Shown here: positions 48,401 to 60,001 of the stretch, one piece after another
How positions within the stretch are numbered: the stretch's first letter is position 1
How the letters are laid out: each line of letters opens with the position of its first letter
Source: Muricea muricata
Taxonomy: Eukaryota > Cnidaria > Anthozoa > Malacalcyonacea > Plexauridae
Reading direction: 5' to 3'
Length of the DNA: 64,000 nucleotides
Assembly (NCBI GenBank): GCA_963855995.1
Contig: OY979729.1
Coordinates: 8,078,115 to 8,142,114, forward strand
The notes under the pieces: generated by a model
What the model was told of the DNA's origin: nothing
Database searches by the model: none
What the model saw: only the letters and a program-made list of their open reading frames with translations
Position numbers and translations under genes: made by a program

Positions 48401-51400
48401 TTCAAATTTTTAAGCATTTTGGTCCAATATTGCGGACGTATATGCATGAATTTTAATGCTTTTCTTTATGCCAAAAGCTTTTTTAACTGGTAGTTTGCAT
48501 CACTTTTTAACTTGAAATCCACCTGTGCATCATTTTGAGGGGGTTCTTAGTACTATTTTCATTTGCGGACAAAAACCTGTTGTTTCTGTTTGAAAAACAA
48601 TGACAACGACATCGCCATTTTAAAAAGTTTAATAAAAACACAAACGTTTGGCTGAAAAAAGGTCACGTGTTCAATATTTTCACTAGTGAAGTTATGGAAA
48701 ATAAACCATCGATATTCATAGTATATGTATACACTATCGATGTATATATGGGCTAATTATCGTGAATTTTAACTAATTTTTCAACTAACTTTTTTAAATT
48801 CGTAGCCAAGTTCAAAAGCTCATTTCTGAATCCGCAGGCTAGTTTATAAACTGAGCATCTGATTAATTTGATTCGATTCGCTGAATCCAAGGGCGAATCA
48901 CGGGTTTTGTTTACAAACCACCTTGCGAATTCCGAACTTAACTTTTGAAGTTTGAACTCCGCAGCGAATTTTCAAACTTCGCAACATAGTTCGATATCTT
49001 AAAGTGAAATGTTAGATCAGGTCCACAGTGAAACTTCAGTTTTATCGCATCCCGTGACAATTTCCGTGTCTTGACGTCATTATGGAAAGTCTATTTTTAA
49101 AAAAAATACCAAACAGTCGCGAGATTGTTTGCAAAATAATTTGAGGTATTCCCAGTAATTTTAATCCTCTTACATGAATTTAATCTCGGAAAATCTGTAT
49201 GTTGTATAAACTTTAAAATGTTTATTCTGAAGTCGTGATGGCGGTGAAAGTAAATAAAATCAAGTGGTTTAACGGGATTTGAAACGGATGTTGCATATAA
49301 ACCTTCCTCTGCGCGCGCAGGACATATTTCTACATATACAGGGTGCATTATTGAAAAAGATCATCAAATTTCTTGCATCTAGGGCGACCTTTTTCCCGTC
49401 TGTTGCTGGTACACTGCAAAAACACGCAACCTGCAGCCATCAAGCCAATCTTTTAGTAAAAATTTTCAATTATAAAGTTACATCGAGTCTGATTTTTAGA
49501 AACTTGATCAAGCCAACAGGCCCAACAAGCTTGATGCAACTAAATGAAATTTGCACCGCACCAAAACAGTATAGAGTCCCAAAGGTGCATGAATTGCTGA
49601 CTGGGTATTCTCCAAGAACAGTTCAGAGTCGTACTGTTGTTTTCCAGTTAATAAGTCCATTTACTAACAGTTTCTGTGTTCGTATATTTACTGGGGTTTT
49701 TGTTAAATTCTTTTCCAGCGGCCCAGGACTGTGTTCTCTCTCCTTGGTCATCGTGGTCGAAATGCAGCGAGCAATGTGGATTTGGGACAATGAAACGACG
49801 TCGAGTGATTTTACAAGCACCCAAAAATGGCGGCAAAGCATGTCCAATTAGACACGAAAAGAAAGGATGCTTCCAGCAAAACTGCAAGGGAAATATGGGT
49901 AGGTTTTACAAATATAAAATGTACTGGCAATAAAAATTAGGTTCGATCCTTTGGAAAGGATTTTTGAAATTATCAGTTAAGACCTTTAAAGCTTTTTCAT
50001 ACTTTAACGCTCGATTCTGAGAGACATTTGAAATCAAACATGGGATTTGTCCGCCATCTTGGATCAATTCTACGAATTGGATGAATTGGACGAATAAGTC
50101 GCAAACAATAGTTAGTTAACATAATTGCCGCATTACTAATGTGTACAGTTTTTTCCTCTTGCAGTCTTGGCACAAATTCTTCCGGCCGAGTATCGCCGTC
50201 GGCCGTTTGGCTCTCATTTAAATGACACTATTTTACCGGTGAAAAAAGTACTTACAGAAATCCAAAAAGTACGCAAAAGGTAAAGTACTCTTTTCCGGCA
50301 GTTTTTGAGGAACGAAAGTGACTAAAAAGTTGCCCTAGCGCGGAAGAATTCCAATCTTGTATATACTGTAATTGGGACCTGATTTCGGACCAGGGCGTTT
50401 ACATCCTTTTTCCCTTTTGGGAAAAATAACCCAGTAGCTATTAAACCATAACAATTCCTTCTGTGTTGTTTTTTTTTGAACTTTCTGTTGATACAAGTTA
50501 TTTTGGTTCATCAAACGAATATGAAATTTCGCTTATTTGGTTATAAGGGTTTTATAAAATATGAAGGAAAACGTGGTTCCTGAAGCCCATGAGTAATTTG
50601 ATGTCTGTCGATATACGGGAATCCACTTGTTATAGGTGCAATATGGGCAAAATTCAGCCACTTATAGTTTAGAATACGTGAATTAAAAACATCCGTATCT
50701 TAAAGGATAAACTATTTTTGCCCGCATAAACATCAACTTTACTCAAAGTTTTATTTTACTGAAATAAACTATAAGAGTTTTTTTTATGACGGTCCGGCAT
50801 GAAGGGGTGAAATGGCAGCTAGAAATCGCCTATTTTGTTCTGGGAAAGGGAGATTCCTTGCACTGGAACTACTGGGATTCATTGACCAAGAATTGACCAG
50901 TGAATTAGACCCATAAGAAAATACCTACAATTTGTGGATGCATACATGGCTATAGACAGCCAGAAACGCAACAGACTTGATGGATGTTGTGGATTTTCAC
51001 CGACTTGATGCAAGTTTCTCGTCAACCACTTCAATCCTGTCGGCACCATGCGAGAATCTGACTTGATGAAACTTAATATTTACATGCAGAATTGCTAGTT
51101 GTTTAAACAAATTGCAGCACAATTGTTATGATCAAGCTGGAGCAAGCGATGCAAACGCATCTTAGGATCAGCTTAATGTTAGTAAAGTAACCAGCCTGCG
51201 GCAGACTTGCCGCAGTTTGCAGGTTTCTAGCTGAACAATGCGTGTATACTGTTTATTAACCTCACGCCTTCTGTTTTTCTGTGTAGCTTCCGCAGTCATT
51301 GTGTGAACTTCAAACTTATGTCGAAACATCCGTATTGCGAAGGAACCTGGGCGGAAAAACTGAAGTTATCGAAGCCAATGTGTGTCGAATGTCAGCCCGC

Positions 51401-51569
51401 CATCATGGATGATAAGGGATTCTGCAAGGGCGAGGGAATTGTGGGTAACTTCACCTCCTGGGTCGCAACCAATGCGAAAAGTTGTAGCGGACTGTGGATG
51501 AGGGTTAGCGAGAAAATTCCCAACTGCCAATGCAAGGATCAGAAATTCCAAAATTTTATCTTTATCTAA
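45221..51569 (+). CDS. SBSPON: Somatomedin B and thrombospondin type 1 domain protein (SBSPON), complete, four exons
   Basis: A secreted extracellular-matrix-type protein. Joining 45221-45473, 49719-49898, 50165-50279 and 51287-51569 gives 831 nt, exactly 277 codons including the stop (276 residues; vertebrate SBSPON about 264). Order: signal peptide (MRLLLGLFFVQFISISSAQ), somatomedin B domain (eight cysteines including YCDEYCRTTGDCCSDW, about residues 20-83), thrombospondin type 1 repeat (WSSWSKCSEQCGFGTMKRRR, about 90-143), a linker, then the C-terminal SBSPON domain with VECQPA and a final FIFI as in vertebrates. All introns are GT-AG and phases match (1, 1, 2). No defects were seen. The matrix role is inferred from family; the binding partner is unknown. 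Introns are 4.2, 0.27 and 1.0 kb. Confidence 0.95.
45600..49700. other. SBSPON intron 1, mostly featureless
   Basis: It holds the repeat at 48495-48690, a short inverted AT pair near 48715-48750, and a possible element end (cagggtgcattattgaaaaa) at 49339. ORFs at 46292-46552 (minus) and 48003-48398 (plus) were considered and not accepted. Confidence 0.45.
48495..48690 (-). repeat. Dispersed repeat, partner of 40725-40925
   Basis: Reverse-complement copy carrying cacgtgacc, aaaatggcgatgtc and gatgcacaggtgg in the same order as 40725-40925. It lies within SBSPON intron 1. Confidence 0.5.
49719..49898 (+). CDS. SBSPON: SBSPON exon 2: thrombospondin type 1 repeat
   Basis: The acceptor is ttttccag. 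It opens AQDCVLSPWSSWSKCSEQC, continues GFGTMKRRRVILQAPKNGGK, then six cysteines in all and CFQQNCKGNM, and ends atgg|gtagg. WSxWSxC and CGxGxxxRxR are the hallmark TSP1 motifs. Longer overlapping ORFs on both strands (such as 49279-49851) are other frames. Confidence 0.95.
50165..50279 (+). CDS. SBSPON: SBSPON exon 3: linker
   Basis: A 115-nt exon after tcttgcag, ending aaaag|gtaaag. It reads LAQILPAEYRRRPFGSHLND, then TILPVKKVLTEIQKVRK. It is the only frame open across the segment, and its phase joins exon 2 (G+TC = Val) and exon 4 (AG+C = Ser) exactly. It is supported mainly by phase and position, since the linker is poorly conserved. Confidence 0.85.
51287..51569 (+). CDS. SBSPON: SBSPON exon 4: C-terminal domain and stop
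   Basis: The acceptor is ctgtgtag. The frame reads SFRSHCVNFKLMSKHPYCEG, MCVECQPAIMDDKGFCKGEG, LWMRVSEKIPNCQCKD and ends QNFIFI-TAA. Cysteine positions and the C-terminal FIFI agree with vertebrate SBSPON. Stop at 51567-51569. Confidence 0.95.
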
Positions 51570-51680
51570 TTTAAGATTTTGCTCAATTCCCGTTTTGTTT
51601 TATTAGGAGACTAAATGACCTGTTGGTTACTGCATTAAAAAATAATTTAGTTATTTCTTCCAAGTTGGCTAAGAGCAATT

Positions 51681-51686
51681 AATAAA
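51681..51686 (+). terminator. Polyadenylation signal of SBSPON
   Basis: AATAAA lies 112 bases after the stop codon and is the first canonical hexamer downstream. Confidence 0.6.
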
Positions 51687-51790
51687 TTGCGATTGCTGGC
51701 GAGGAAGAACGACTGTAAACGGCAGAAGTCCCCTTTTTATCATGATTTGTATTATGGATATTGTTCAATAAGTAAATTTTGAACTCAGAA

Positions 51791-52110
51791 CAGTGAATTA
51801 ACTGTGTAAACACTGGAACGATAACTGCATGTAAATTGAGCAACAACTTTCAACAACAATTTGAATGTCATAAGCAGTTTTGAATACTTATTTTATAAGC
51901 TATTTTCTTTTGTAAACCCAAATTGTAAGTTTATGAACCATAATATTACTTTTTAAACCAACATTAGAACATTAAATCTCTGTACATTCTCGACGAAATG
52001 GTGTCAACCGCGCGGACAAAAGTAATGGAAAGGGACTGGAACTTGAACGTCAGCGGCTTTAAACATGGCGGCCAAGTTATCGTTCCAGTTTAATATAGAG
52101 TTCACTGAGC
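51791..52110. mobile_element. MITE, CAGTGAACTCTATATTAA family
   Basis: The left end cagtgaattaactg, then actggaacgataact, pairs with the right end agttatcgttccagt, then agagttcactg. The right arm adds ggcggccaag. Related ends lie at 38714 and 58745-58815. It is about 320 bp, just downstream of SBSPON. Confidence 0.6.
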
Positions 52111-52114
52111 CAGA

Positions 52115-53140
52115 GTCTAGGATTAATACAAGCACTTCTCGTCTATGTTGTTGTATACGGTGATGGGGAAGTTCTTCGATCTTTGTCTGTCATTTTTCTT
52201 AGTACATTTTGAGTAACAAATACCTCCGTCAAACGTCTGCGCGTGCGCAAAAAATACCTTCCTCGTTCAGTGATGTCACTGGAGGTGGGTGGGCCTACAT
52301 GCACCTTCCTCTCTTCTCAATGGTTATTCTTTCAAAATGGTTATTCATTCCAGTCCTAAATTCTTAATGAGATCACAAAGGTGGCACATTTGTGACTCGT
52401 AACATGAAATAACAACCTTGTCAAAGTGTGACAAAAACTTTATTGGCGTATAAAGCGCTTATGCAATTCGGTCGCATTGTTATAGGAAATCGACGATGCA
52501 CTATATCAACGCGTCATTACTTAACGAGTGATCTAATTATCGCGGATTGCATTCAGGTACCTTAAGTGAAATTAATGCGAATTTGATCTTCAGGATTGCC
52601 TCGGGTCGGTCTCAAATGATACATATGTTGTTTATTTTGATAGTGACAGTGAACATGATGAGGACAAATGTTATTTTAATATTGTATGAACCTATGTCGC
52701 TAGTGAGGACCAGGCATTAACGTGACTAAAATATGTGCACTTGAAATTAACAATAAATAAATTGTCATAGTTAAGTTGACGCGAATTTTTAAAATCTGCG
52801 TTAATATATTAATCTGCGAAGTGTATCGTCAATTCCCTATAAGGTAAATGTCTAACGGGGTCTCATGTCTGTCAAACCAATCTGTTATTAAAAAGGCCAA
52901 AAGACGAGAAATGGCGTGCTGGCAAATGTGTTACGAAAATTACAAGGGGACATAAAAAAGACGTGAAATTATCAACCTCTTTCCTCACGCCCCAGGCGCT
53001 TTCTGAAATGTTTATGTTCTAATTATTTTAGTAGATATTTCCCGCTACTCTCGCGCGCATACTTGCGCATGCGCCTCGGGCCAAAAATAATATGTTGGTT
53101 TTAGGTTGGCGACCGACTTGTTGAAAATAGGACCGACCAT
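52115..53140. other. Intergenic, nothing recognised
   Basis: No gene or repeat pair was supported. Confidence 0.4.
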
Positions 53141-53149
53141 AAATATTAA

Positions 53150-53370
53150 TTCACCATAGCAAAAAAGATGGTGGATGTCGATTTCACCAGCATGCATTGC
53201 GGTCTGAAATCGTTCAAGAAGGCAAATTAGTGTCTGTTGAAGAACAGACAGAAGACAATAGGTAATCCATTAGCTTTGCTTCTTGTTATCTTTTCCCAAC
53301 TATTCTTAGTTGATACCAGCAATGCATTCTAGTAAAATCGACATGTCGCCATCCTTTTTGCTACGGTGAA
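53150..53370. mobile_element. MITE with TTCACC ends and TTAA duplication
   Basis: The ends TTCACCATAGCAAAAAAGAT and, reversed, TTCACCGTAGCAAAAAGGAT pair over about 55 bases, continuing through gtcgattt and gcattgc. TTAA flanks it at 53146-53149 and 53371-53374. A diverged copy without visible TTAA sits at about 60170-60405 inside another MITE. Confidence 0.85.
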
Positions 53371-53374
53371 TTAA

Positions 53375-54300
53375 TGTTGGCTTTAAATATTTAGTTGTTA
53401 ATAGTTTTCTTACATTTAGTATTAACTTTATGACCGTATGCGTAATCCAGGTATATTAACTGAAAATTTCTTCTGGTGAAAGATTAAAGCACTGAAAACT
53501 AAGAGTTTGTAATGAGTTTTAACTTATTTACTTTATACTTGCAATTTAAATTTAATGCTGCAACTTCCGAATATGTTGTTTTTCCTACCTACCTAGCTCT
53601 CTATATAAAGTATCGCTGAGAAAACTGCAACCTGCAACATTTTGCTTTTTTGCCTTCCCTTTGACCGCGATATTTGAAGAAAATGAATATAAGAACCGAA
53701 CTTACCGCTTTATTTTTATTGTTTTTTGTGAAACTCGGAGCGAGATATTAGATTTAGACCTTATTCATAATGGTGGCCGTTGCGGAAACGATCTGTAGCA
53801 GTCATTTTGAAGACTGTCTAGAATAATACTACGAGTCACATTCAAAATTTGTAAAGTTTATCAGAAATAGAAAAAAACTTGTTTTGAACTGTGTTCAATT
53901 ATATACATATACATCGTATTTAATACGAGAAATAATTGTTATTTACTGAGAACACAACTGACAATTTTTCGAAGTTTGGAAATAATAAGGAGAGCTACTT
54001 ATGTAGCTTCTACCTACCCTGCCCATTTGATATCTTGTGTATAAAGTGATTCGCTTACTTGTGGGCTTCAAGTTGCATACTGTTCACTGTACTATATATT
54101 TATTTTTTTGTAAAATTTTGTTTTAATTACTTAAAACGGCCATGTTTGGTGATATTACGACAAAATATTTTTATATGTGCAGGAAGAAGTCTTTAATAAT
54201 TCCACTAAACCAAGTAGATACATTCTTGGTTGAGGAGACTATATATGAATCAAAACACGAACCGCGACATTTGGTAACCTGAACCAGTTTCACCTGAAAA
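53375..54300. other. Intergenic, nothing recognised
   Basis: AT-rich; no supported feature. Confidence 0.4.
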
Positions 54301-54305
54301 CACAA

Positions 54306-54545
54306 AGTAATGACACTAGTTGTCAAATAGAAATCCATTTTCGATCCAAATTATCAAATTTCTCATGAAATATAATTTACTTTCTTTGTAAATCTCTGGT
54401 AGACTTATAATTTTCTTTATTAAAGACAACTACTAAGTTTCAACAAGTTTCACAAAGAAAAACAAAAGATATGAGTGATTAACAACAGCAAAAAAGGAAT
54501 TCTATTTGGTAGCTAGTTCTAGGCCTTTTACTCACGGTCAGATCA
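54306..54545 (+). repeat. Dispersed repeat shared with 29668-29935
   Basis: Same order of blocks as the partner copy (cactagttgtc, ataatttact, tctggtagactta, tttcaacaagttt, tttggtagctagtt). Diverged, direct orientation. Confidence 0.55.
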
Positions 54546-54889
54546 GTTGGAATGTGAGAGCCGAAGTTATCACTTCATTGCAGTGTTTGTTCTACAAGCG
54601 AGCTGCTTTATATCCCGATAGGTTTTTAAAGTTTAGCAGAATTGAAAAAAAAGTTTTAAAAGCTTTAAACTAACTGTACTTGTACACAAAAAACCTGGCG
54701 TGAGAGCATTGATTTTCGTTCTGTTAACTGCTCGGAACTAAATATAAACCTCGTATTTAAGTGTAAGACTGGGTCAAATAAGCGTGAGCATTTTGCAAAA
54801 ATAAAGAAAAATTTAAACTCTAGTTGGCATGCAAGTTTTATTGTCCCAAGTTAGTATTAACTATGTTTTGGTATATCACGCATGTAACC

Positions 54890-55490
54890 TTATTACTAAG
54901 TTTTAACGAAAAAATGCTCCTTGTAAGAACCTAATTAGAGTGGACCTACATAATTAGTAATTCCATTCGTGTAGCCATACAGATGTGCACTAACTGCTAG
55001 TAAGTAGACTAAATATACACTAGTACTAAATAATTTAAAAAAAAACACTCCCAAGTAGACTAGAGTTAGTTACCTTAGTTAACTTACTGAACTGACTAAG
55101 TTTTAACAACAAAAAGATGCCCCTGGAGGGGACCTGGAGGCAAATAGATGTGCACTAACTGATGATACACCTGACTATACTTAATATAGTTCACTGATTG
55201 CAGGTAAGTATACTAAGTTTTATAGTACTAGGTACTTACAGTTTAACTAGTCCCGCTAACCACCCCCGACCATTTTAATTTCCACCCCTACCGGATTTCG
55301 TAGCTTTATAGCTCTCGGAGTTTTCCAGTTATTACGGTTACCATTAGGTAAGTCTATATATGACATGCGTGGAAGATAGCTCTACTATAGTTAGCACACT
55401 AAAGTTACTTTAGTTAAATGAGTTAACTCTAGACTACCTTAGTAGTAGAGTAGAGTTACGTTAGTTAACTAAGGTAGAGTTATTACTCCG
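54890..55490. repeat. Imperfect tandem, AGTTAACT-rich block
   Basis: Units beginning actaagtttta recur near 54894, 55098 and 55208, each followed by variants of gatgtgcactaactg or tacta/tagta words. The 3' part (55390-55480) is made of short inverted ttagttaact/agttaactcta words. It looks like decayed tandem or foldback DNA. Confidence 0.5.
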
Positions 55491-55499
55491 CCTGCCGTA

Positions 55500-56090
55500 G
55501 GCGAGGCGGAGTTTTAAATTCGCCCCGTTTCTGTTTTTTTTTTTTTATTTTTTTTCGGTGTCAGAAGTCGGTGCAGCGCTCATGGGTGATACCGCTGGCA
55601 CAAACCGCGTGAGCCGACCTAAACACGGCGTTTAAACTCAATTTCTAGCGAAATGTGTCAAAAAAACACGCATTTAAACGTGCATGCTAGAACATCTAAA
55701 CCGCAAGAAGGTTTTACGTGCAAAGATTCTCATGCAAAATGCTTTAAAACGACAAATTCCAGCGATGTGTCGCGGTGAAGTTTTGAGAGCGTGTTTCCGT
55801 CATTTTCTGGTTCATTCCTACTTTTAAGGAAATTTAGAAATTTCTACACAAGAATCAAACGCAAATTCTACTGAAATATCTACATACATACAAAATGAAG
55901 ATCGGTGAAGGAACTTCGCAAAAATATTCATTTTTGTACTTTCGAACGGCGTTTTTCCTATGCTTTTGACTGAAAACACGACGAACGACACTTGCCAGAG
56001 CAATTTGCGTGGCGCGTGGAATGACGTGAGCACGGGGACACAAAAATTGAGGTTATTGAGTGCGAGTTCCCTATCTGTATATATCTGATG
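55500..56090. other. Intergenic, nothing recognised
   Basis: A T-run lies near 55532-55555. No gene or repeat pair was supported; minus ORFs at 55824-56105 are undistinguished. Confidence 0.4.
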
Positions 56091-56094
56091 TGTG

Positions 56095-57938
56095 ATCATA
56101 GACAATCCAGAAGACAGGGACTGGAAACGCCAGCTAAAATTTTGATGACATCCGTGATGTGCCTGTCACGTAGCAATTACTTAGTTACCACGGTAACAAG
56201 TTTTAAAATTAGGATTAAAAACAAAGGCAAATGCACGCAGTTTATTGAAATTATACCTTTAAAAAAACGCATTTTCAGAGTTTAGGGACACTATTCGTTG
56301 AGTGGCTATACTAGCAAAGGTAGGTATATTCAAATTTTCATGTATTTATGTTTTATAGTGATGTTAAATGTACAAGTTGGATGGTGGTGTCGCGAAAATC
56401 GCGTACACTGCAACAATTTCAAAACATACTGCCAAAACTAACCCTATAACATAAAACTAAACAAGCTTTCTCTTTGGAGAAGAAGTTATTTCAAATGATA
56501 AGATTGTGATCTATCGAATAGGCTATTTTTTATGTGAATTTGGTATTTTATTCGCCAAAAAATGTTCACTGGATTGGACGGGCAAAATTGAGAATGTAAC
56601 AAGCCTGTAATGTTTGTTGTCAATGCTTGCTGACAAAACTGACCCTGTAACATAAAACTAAACCTGCTTTGTTGGTAGGAATAAAGATTTTTCAAATCAC
56701 AAGATTGTAAGCTATCGAATAGGCTAATTTTTTTAGTCAGTTAGGTCTTTTATGCGGCCAAAACTGTTCATTGAATGTGAGGGGTCAAATTACAAATGTA
56801 ACAAGACGGCAATCAATTGTAGTATTTATACTTTGGACGTTTGTTGACAAAACTAACCCTGCTAGCGAAAACTAAAATAATTTTATACTTTGTGTTTAAA
56901 ATATTCGTAATCACAATACTGTAAGCTATCGAATAGGCTAATTTTTAAGTCAGTTTGGTCTTTTATTCGGCCAAAACTGTTCATTGAATGCGAGGGGTCA
57001 AATTACAAATGTAACCATAAGTAGCTCAGAGAAGGCTGCGTGTTTTTATTCGCGTGGCGCTCATCGAATAAAAGACCAAACTGACTTAAAAATTAGCCTA
57101 TTCGATAGCTTACAGTATTGTGATTACGAATATTTTAAACACAAAGCATAAAATTATTTTAGTTTTTGCTAGCAGGGTTAGTTTTGTCAACAAACGTCCA
57201 AAGTATAAATACTACAATTGATTGCCGTCTTGTTACATTTGTAATTTGACCCCTCACATTCAATGAACAGTTTTGGCCGCATAAAAGACCTAACTGACTA
57301 AAAAAATTAGCCTATTCGATAGCTTACAGTCTTGTGATTTGAAAAATCTTTATTCCTACCAACAAAGCAGGTTTAGTTTTATGTTACAGGGTCAGTTTTG
57401 TCAGCAAGCATTGACAACAAACATTACAGGCTTGTTACATTCTCAATTTTGCCCGTCCAATCCAGTGAACATTTTTTGGCGAATAAAATACCAAATTCAC
57501 ATAAAAAATAGCCTATTCGATAGATCACAATCTTATCATTTGAAATAACTTCCTCTCCAAAGAGAAAGCTTGTTAAGTTTTATGTTACAGGGTTAGTTTT
57601 GGCAGTATGTTTGGAAATTGTTGCTGTGTGCGCGATTTTCGCGACACCACCATCCAACTTGTACATTTAACATCACTATAAAACATAAATACATGAAAAT
57701 TTGAATATACCTACCTTTGCTAGTATAGCCACTCAACGAGTAGTGTCCCAAAATTCTGAAAATGCGTTTTTTAAAGGTATAATTTCAATAAACTGCGTGC
57801 ATTTGTCTTTGTTTTTAATGCTAGTTTTAAAACTTGTTACCGTGGTAACTAAGTAATTGCTACGTGACAGGCACATCACGGATGTCATCAAAATTTTAGC
57901 TGGCGTTTCCAGTCCCTGTCTTCTGGATTGTCTATGAT
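56095..57938. mobile_element. Giant foldback element: two ~875-bp inverted arms with internal tandem units
   Basis: Left arm 56095-56969 and right arm 57065-57938 are near-identical inverted copies (roughly 97% by eye) around a 95-bp spacer. The outer ends begin atcatagacaatccagaaga. Each arm contains three units of about 201-214 bp keyed by ctatcgaataggcta (left-arm copies near 56510, 56711 and 56925), followed by gccaaaa and gttcaYtg words and by acaaaactRaccctg. Drosophila foldback and Galileo elements are built like this (long inverted repeats with internal tandem repeats), so a foldback-type transposon is likely. No transposase is present. Identical 70-residue ORFs in the two arms come from the palindrome. 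No clear target duplication was found. Confidence 0.88.
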
Positions 57939-57944
57939 TGGATG

Positions 57945-58740
57945 AAGCCAAATTTGAAGCAAAAGGCGGGAACCGCGCGGGAAAAATGACTTGTTCGAAA
58001 GGACTGGGGAAAGTTACGAGGAGTGAAAAGTTTGTTTTTGAGCGAAAATATGCTTGAAAAATGAGAATTTTCATCACAAGACTTCAATTTTAAAGATTCG
58101 ATCGTGGTTTTCTGGATAGTCCTGACTGTTCTACACTTTGTTACGGCAAAAATTGTGGGCTATCACTTTTTTATTCTGGAAAATGACGAAAGTTTCAACG
58201 TGCCGAAGCAAACTACGAGGCAAACTACGCTCTTCAATTGGAAAATATATTGCTTTAAAACATTTCAACACTTCCAAAACGTCTCTTGTGCTAAAGTCCA
58301 GGTATCGTTGTCTATTTTGAGCTTTTAGTCTTTGCTGTAGCCCTTCTAATACGTGAGTAAATTGAGGTTTTCGAAGTGGTGTATTTGTATGGTTAATTCA
58401 AAAATATGTATAAAACTTACATTTTTCGTCAGATAGCATTAGTTTTAAAGCTTTAAACTTCGGTTACGGATAGTTCTTGGCAGCCTCTTCCATCTAACTG
58501 TTAAAACTCGAGAGGTAACATTTTTTTAAAAAAGATATTTCGTGACAAAGTTTTCGCCGGAACTGTTTTTCATTTTTAGCAGCCAAAAAATATTTTAAAA
58601 CCTTACTGGACGTCCTAGAAAGTTGAGGTACATGAAATTTCAATCTATCTAGAAAATATTTAGCACCTAACTGGCTCTAAAACACGAAGTTTAAGGGTCG
58701 AAAAGAGCTTTTGAAAATAGGTCATATTTTCGCGGCGTGA
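57945..58740. other. Intergenic, nothing recognised
   Basis: No gene was supported. A short GC-rich patch follows the foldback. Confidence 0.4.
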
Positions 58741-58744
58741 CGTA

Positions 58745-58815
58745 CATGGCGGCCTTCAATTTGGCTTCAAAGATGGCGGCCAAGTTATCGTTCCAGTTGT
58801 ATTAGAGTTCACTGG
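58745..58815. repeat. One end of the CAGTGAACTCTATAT MITE family
   Basis: gatggcggccaagttatcgt, then tccagttgtattagagttca and ctggg, matches the right end of 51791-52110. No left end was located. Confidence 0.55.
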
Positions 58816-59218
58816 GTGTGATACAGCTTCTTCTGAATCAGGAACAAGGAACTTGCTCGGAGCATGTCGACACAAAGTGGTAGTTTCGGCGATCCTCGGA
58901 ATTCGTCGGTTTCCGACGCTGCTCGAAGATTTTCCGAATACTATTTTTTCAAAATTTTTCTCTAGCTCGAAGATTTTGCTCCTTGAAAGTCCTCTAAATT
59001 TTCATGCATCCTAACTTTGTTTTAAGGTAATATGCTTTATTTTCTATCATTATTTGTAGCAAAGTACTTAGATTGTGCATAGAGATCGATTTTTGAGAGA
59101 TCAGACTGGAAATAAGTACAATTTTCGAGTATTGTAAGTTTGTGCTTTCCAAGCATGGCTATGGTCGCATGTAAGATTAAGGCTACCGTTTTCAGTTGAA
59201 GTTGGTTCGATAATAATA

Positions 59219-59705
59219 GAGACCTTTAGTTTGGCGTTTACTGCAAACGGCAAACCTCAAGCGTGTTCATTATTATAAAAACGAAATCATGAACCGTGAA
59301 GTGCTCAAACTAAACGATGTATTCAATAAATCGAAAATACTGATCTACGATGTATTTGTATGACCACTGAAAGGTATCACTGACGGAAAACAGTTTAGGG
59401 CCTCAATCGCTTGACGTTCGAGTTGACGTTTCACGTTTGTAGTGAGCCGCTATGAGCATGTCTAGCAGTTCAATTGTAGAATTCAAACATGAAACGCCAC
59501 AATTCAAACGTGAAGCCATGTAAGCAGGAAAATAATTGACGTCAGTCAGCAAGTGTCTGTGATCGAACCATCTATCTATGTGCAGTGTGTTTATTCTTAT
59601 TAATAGTTCGTATAGGTAAAACATTTCACGGTTACTAGTTTTATTTCTATTAAAAGGACGTGTCTCAGGTTTGCCGTTTGCCGTAAACGCCAAACTAAAG
59701 GTCTC
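59219..59705. mobile_element. MITE with GAGACCTTTAGTTTGGCG ends
   Basis: The 38-base ends pair (gagacctttagtttggcgtt, tactgcaaacggcaaacct with one or two mismatches), flanked by TA at 59217-59218 and 59706-59707. Inside are several acgtttgaa/gtgaaRc words in both orientations. The 142-codon minus ORF that overlaps it is not recognisable. Confidence 0.8.
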
Positions 59706-60001
59706 TAATACCATGAAATCCGCTATAGAAACTGAATGAGGTCTTGAATTGTTGAGATTGTCGAAGAAAGTATGCTGAGACAGTTCTATGTATAGAGTTG
59801 GTTCTGGTTCAAATTTATTGAAAAAAGGCAATTTAATTTTAATTTTGTGAATTTCGATTACAAAACATGCCTTGGACTGTCGACCAATTGATTTCGTCAG
59901 GCGATTACAGACTTGTGAGAGGAGGGGGGTAGCCTAATTACTAAAATGTAGTGAAAAAAGGACTTTCCATCTAATGGTGGGAGCAGGTTGGCGGGGACAC
60001 T

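Noticed and set aside
49279-49851. 190-residue ORF, the longest in the window
   Set aside because: It overlaps SBSPON exon 2 in a different frame and has no recognisable domain; exon 2's frame has clear TSP1 motifs and correct splice phases.
56486-57548. Two identical 69-residue ORFs in opposite orientation
   Set aside because: They are mirror products of the foldback arms, with no recognisable protein features.
59403-59831. 142-residue minus-strand ORF
   Set aside because: It crosses the right end of the MITE at 59219-59705 and has no recognisable domain.
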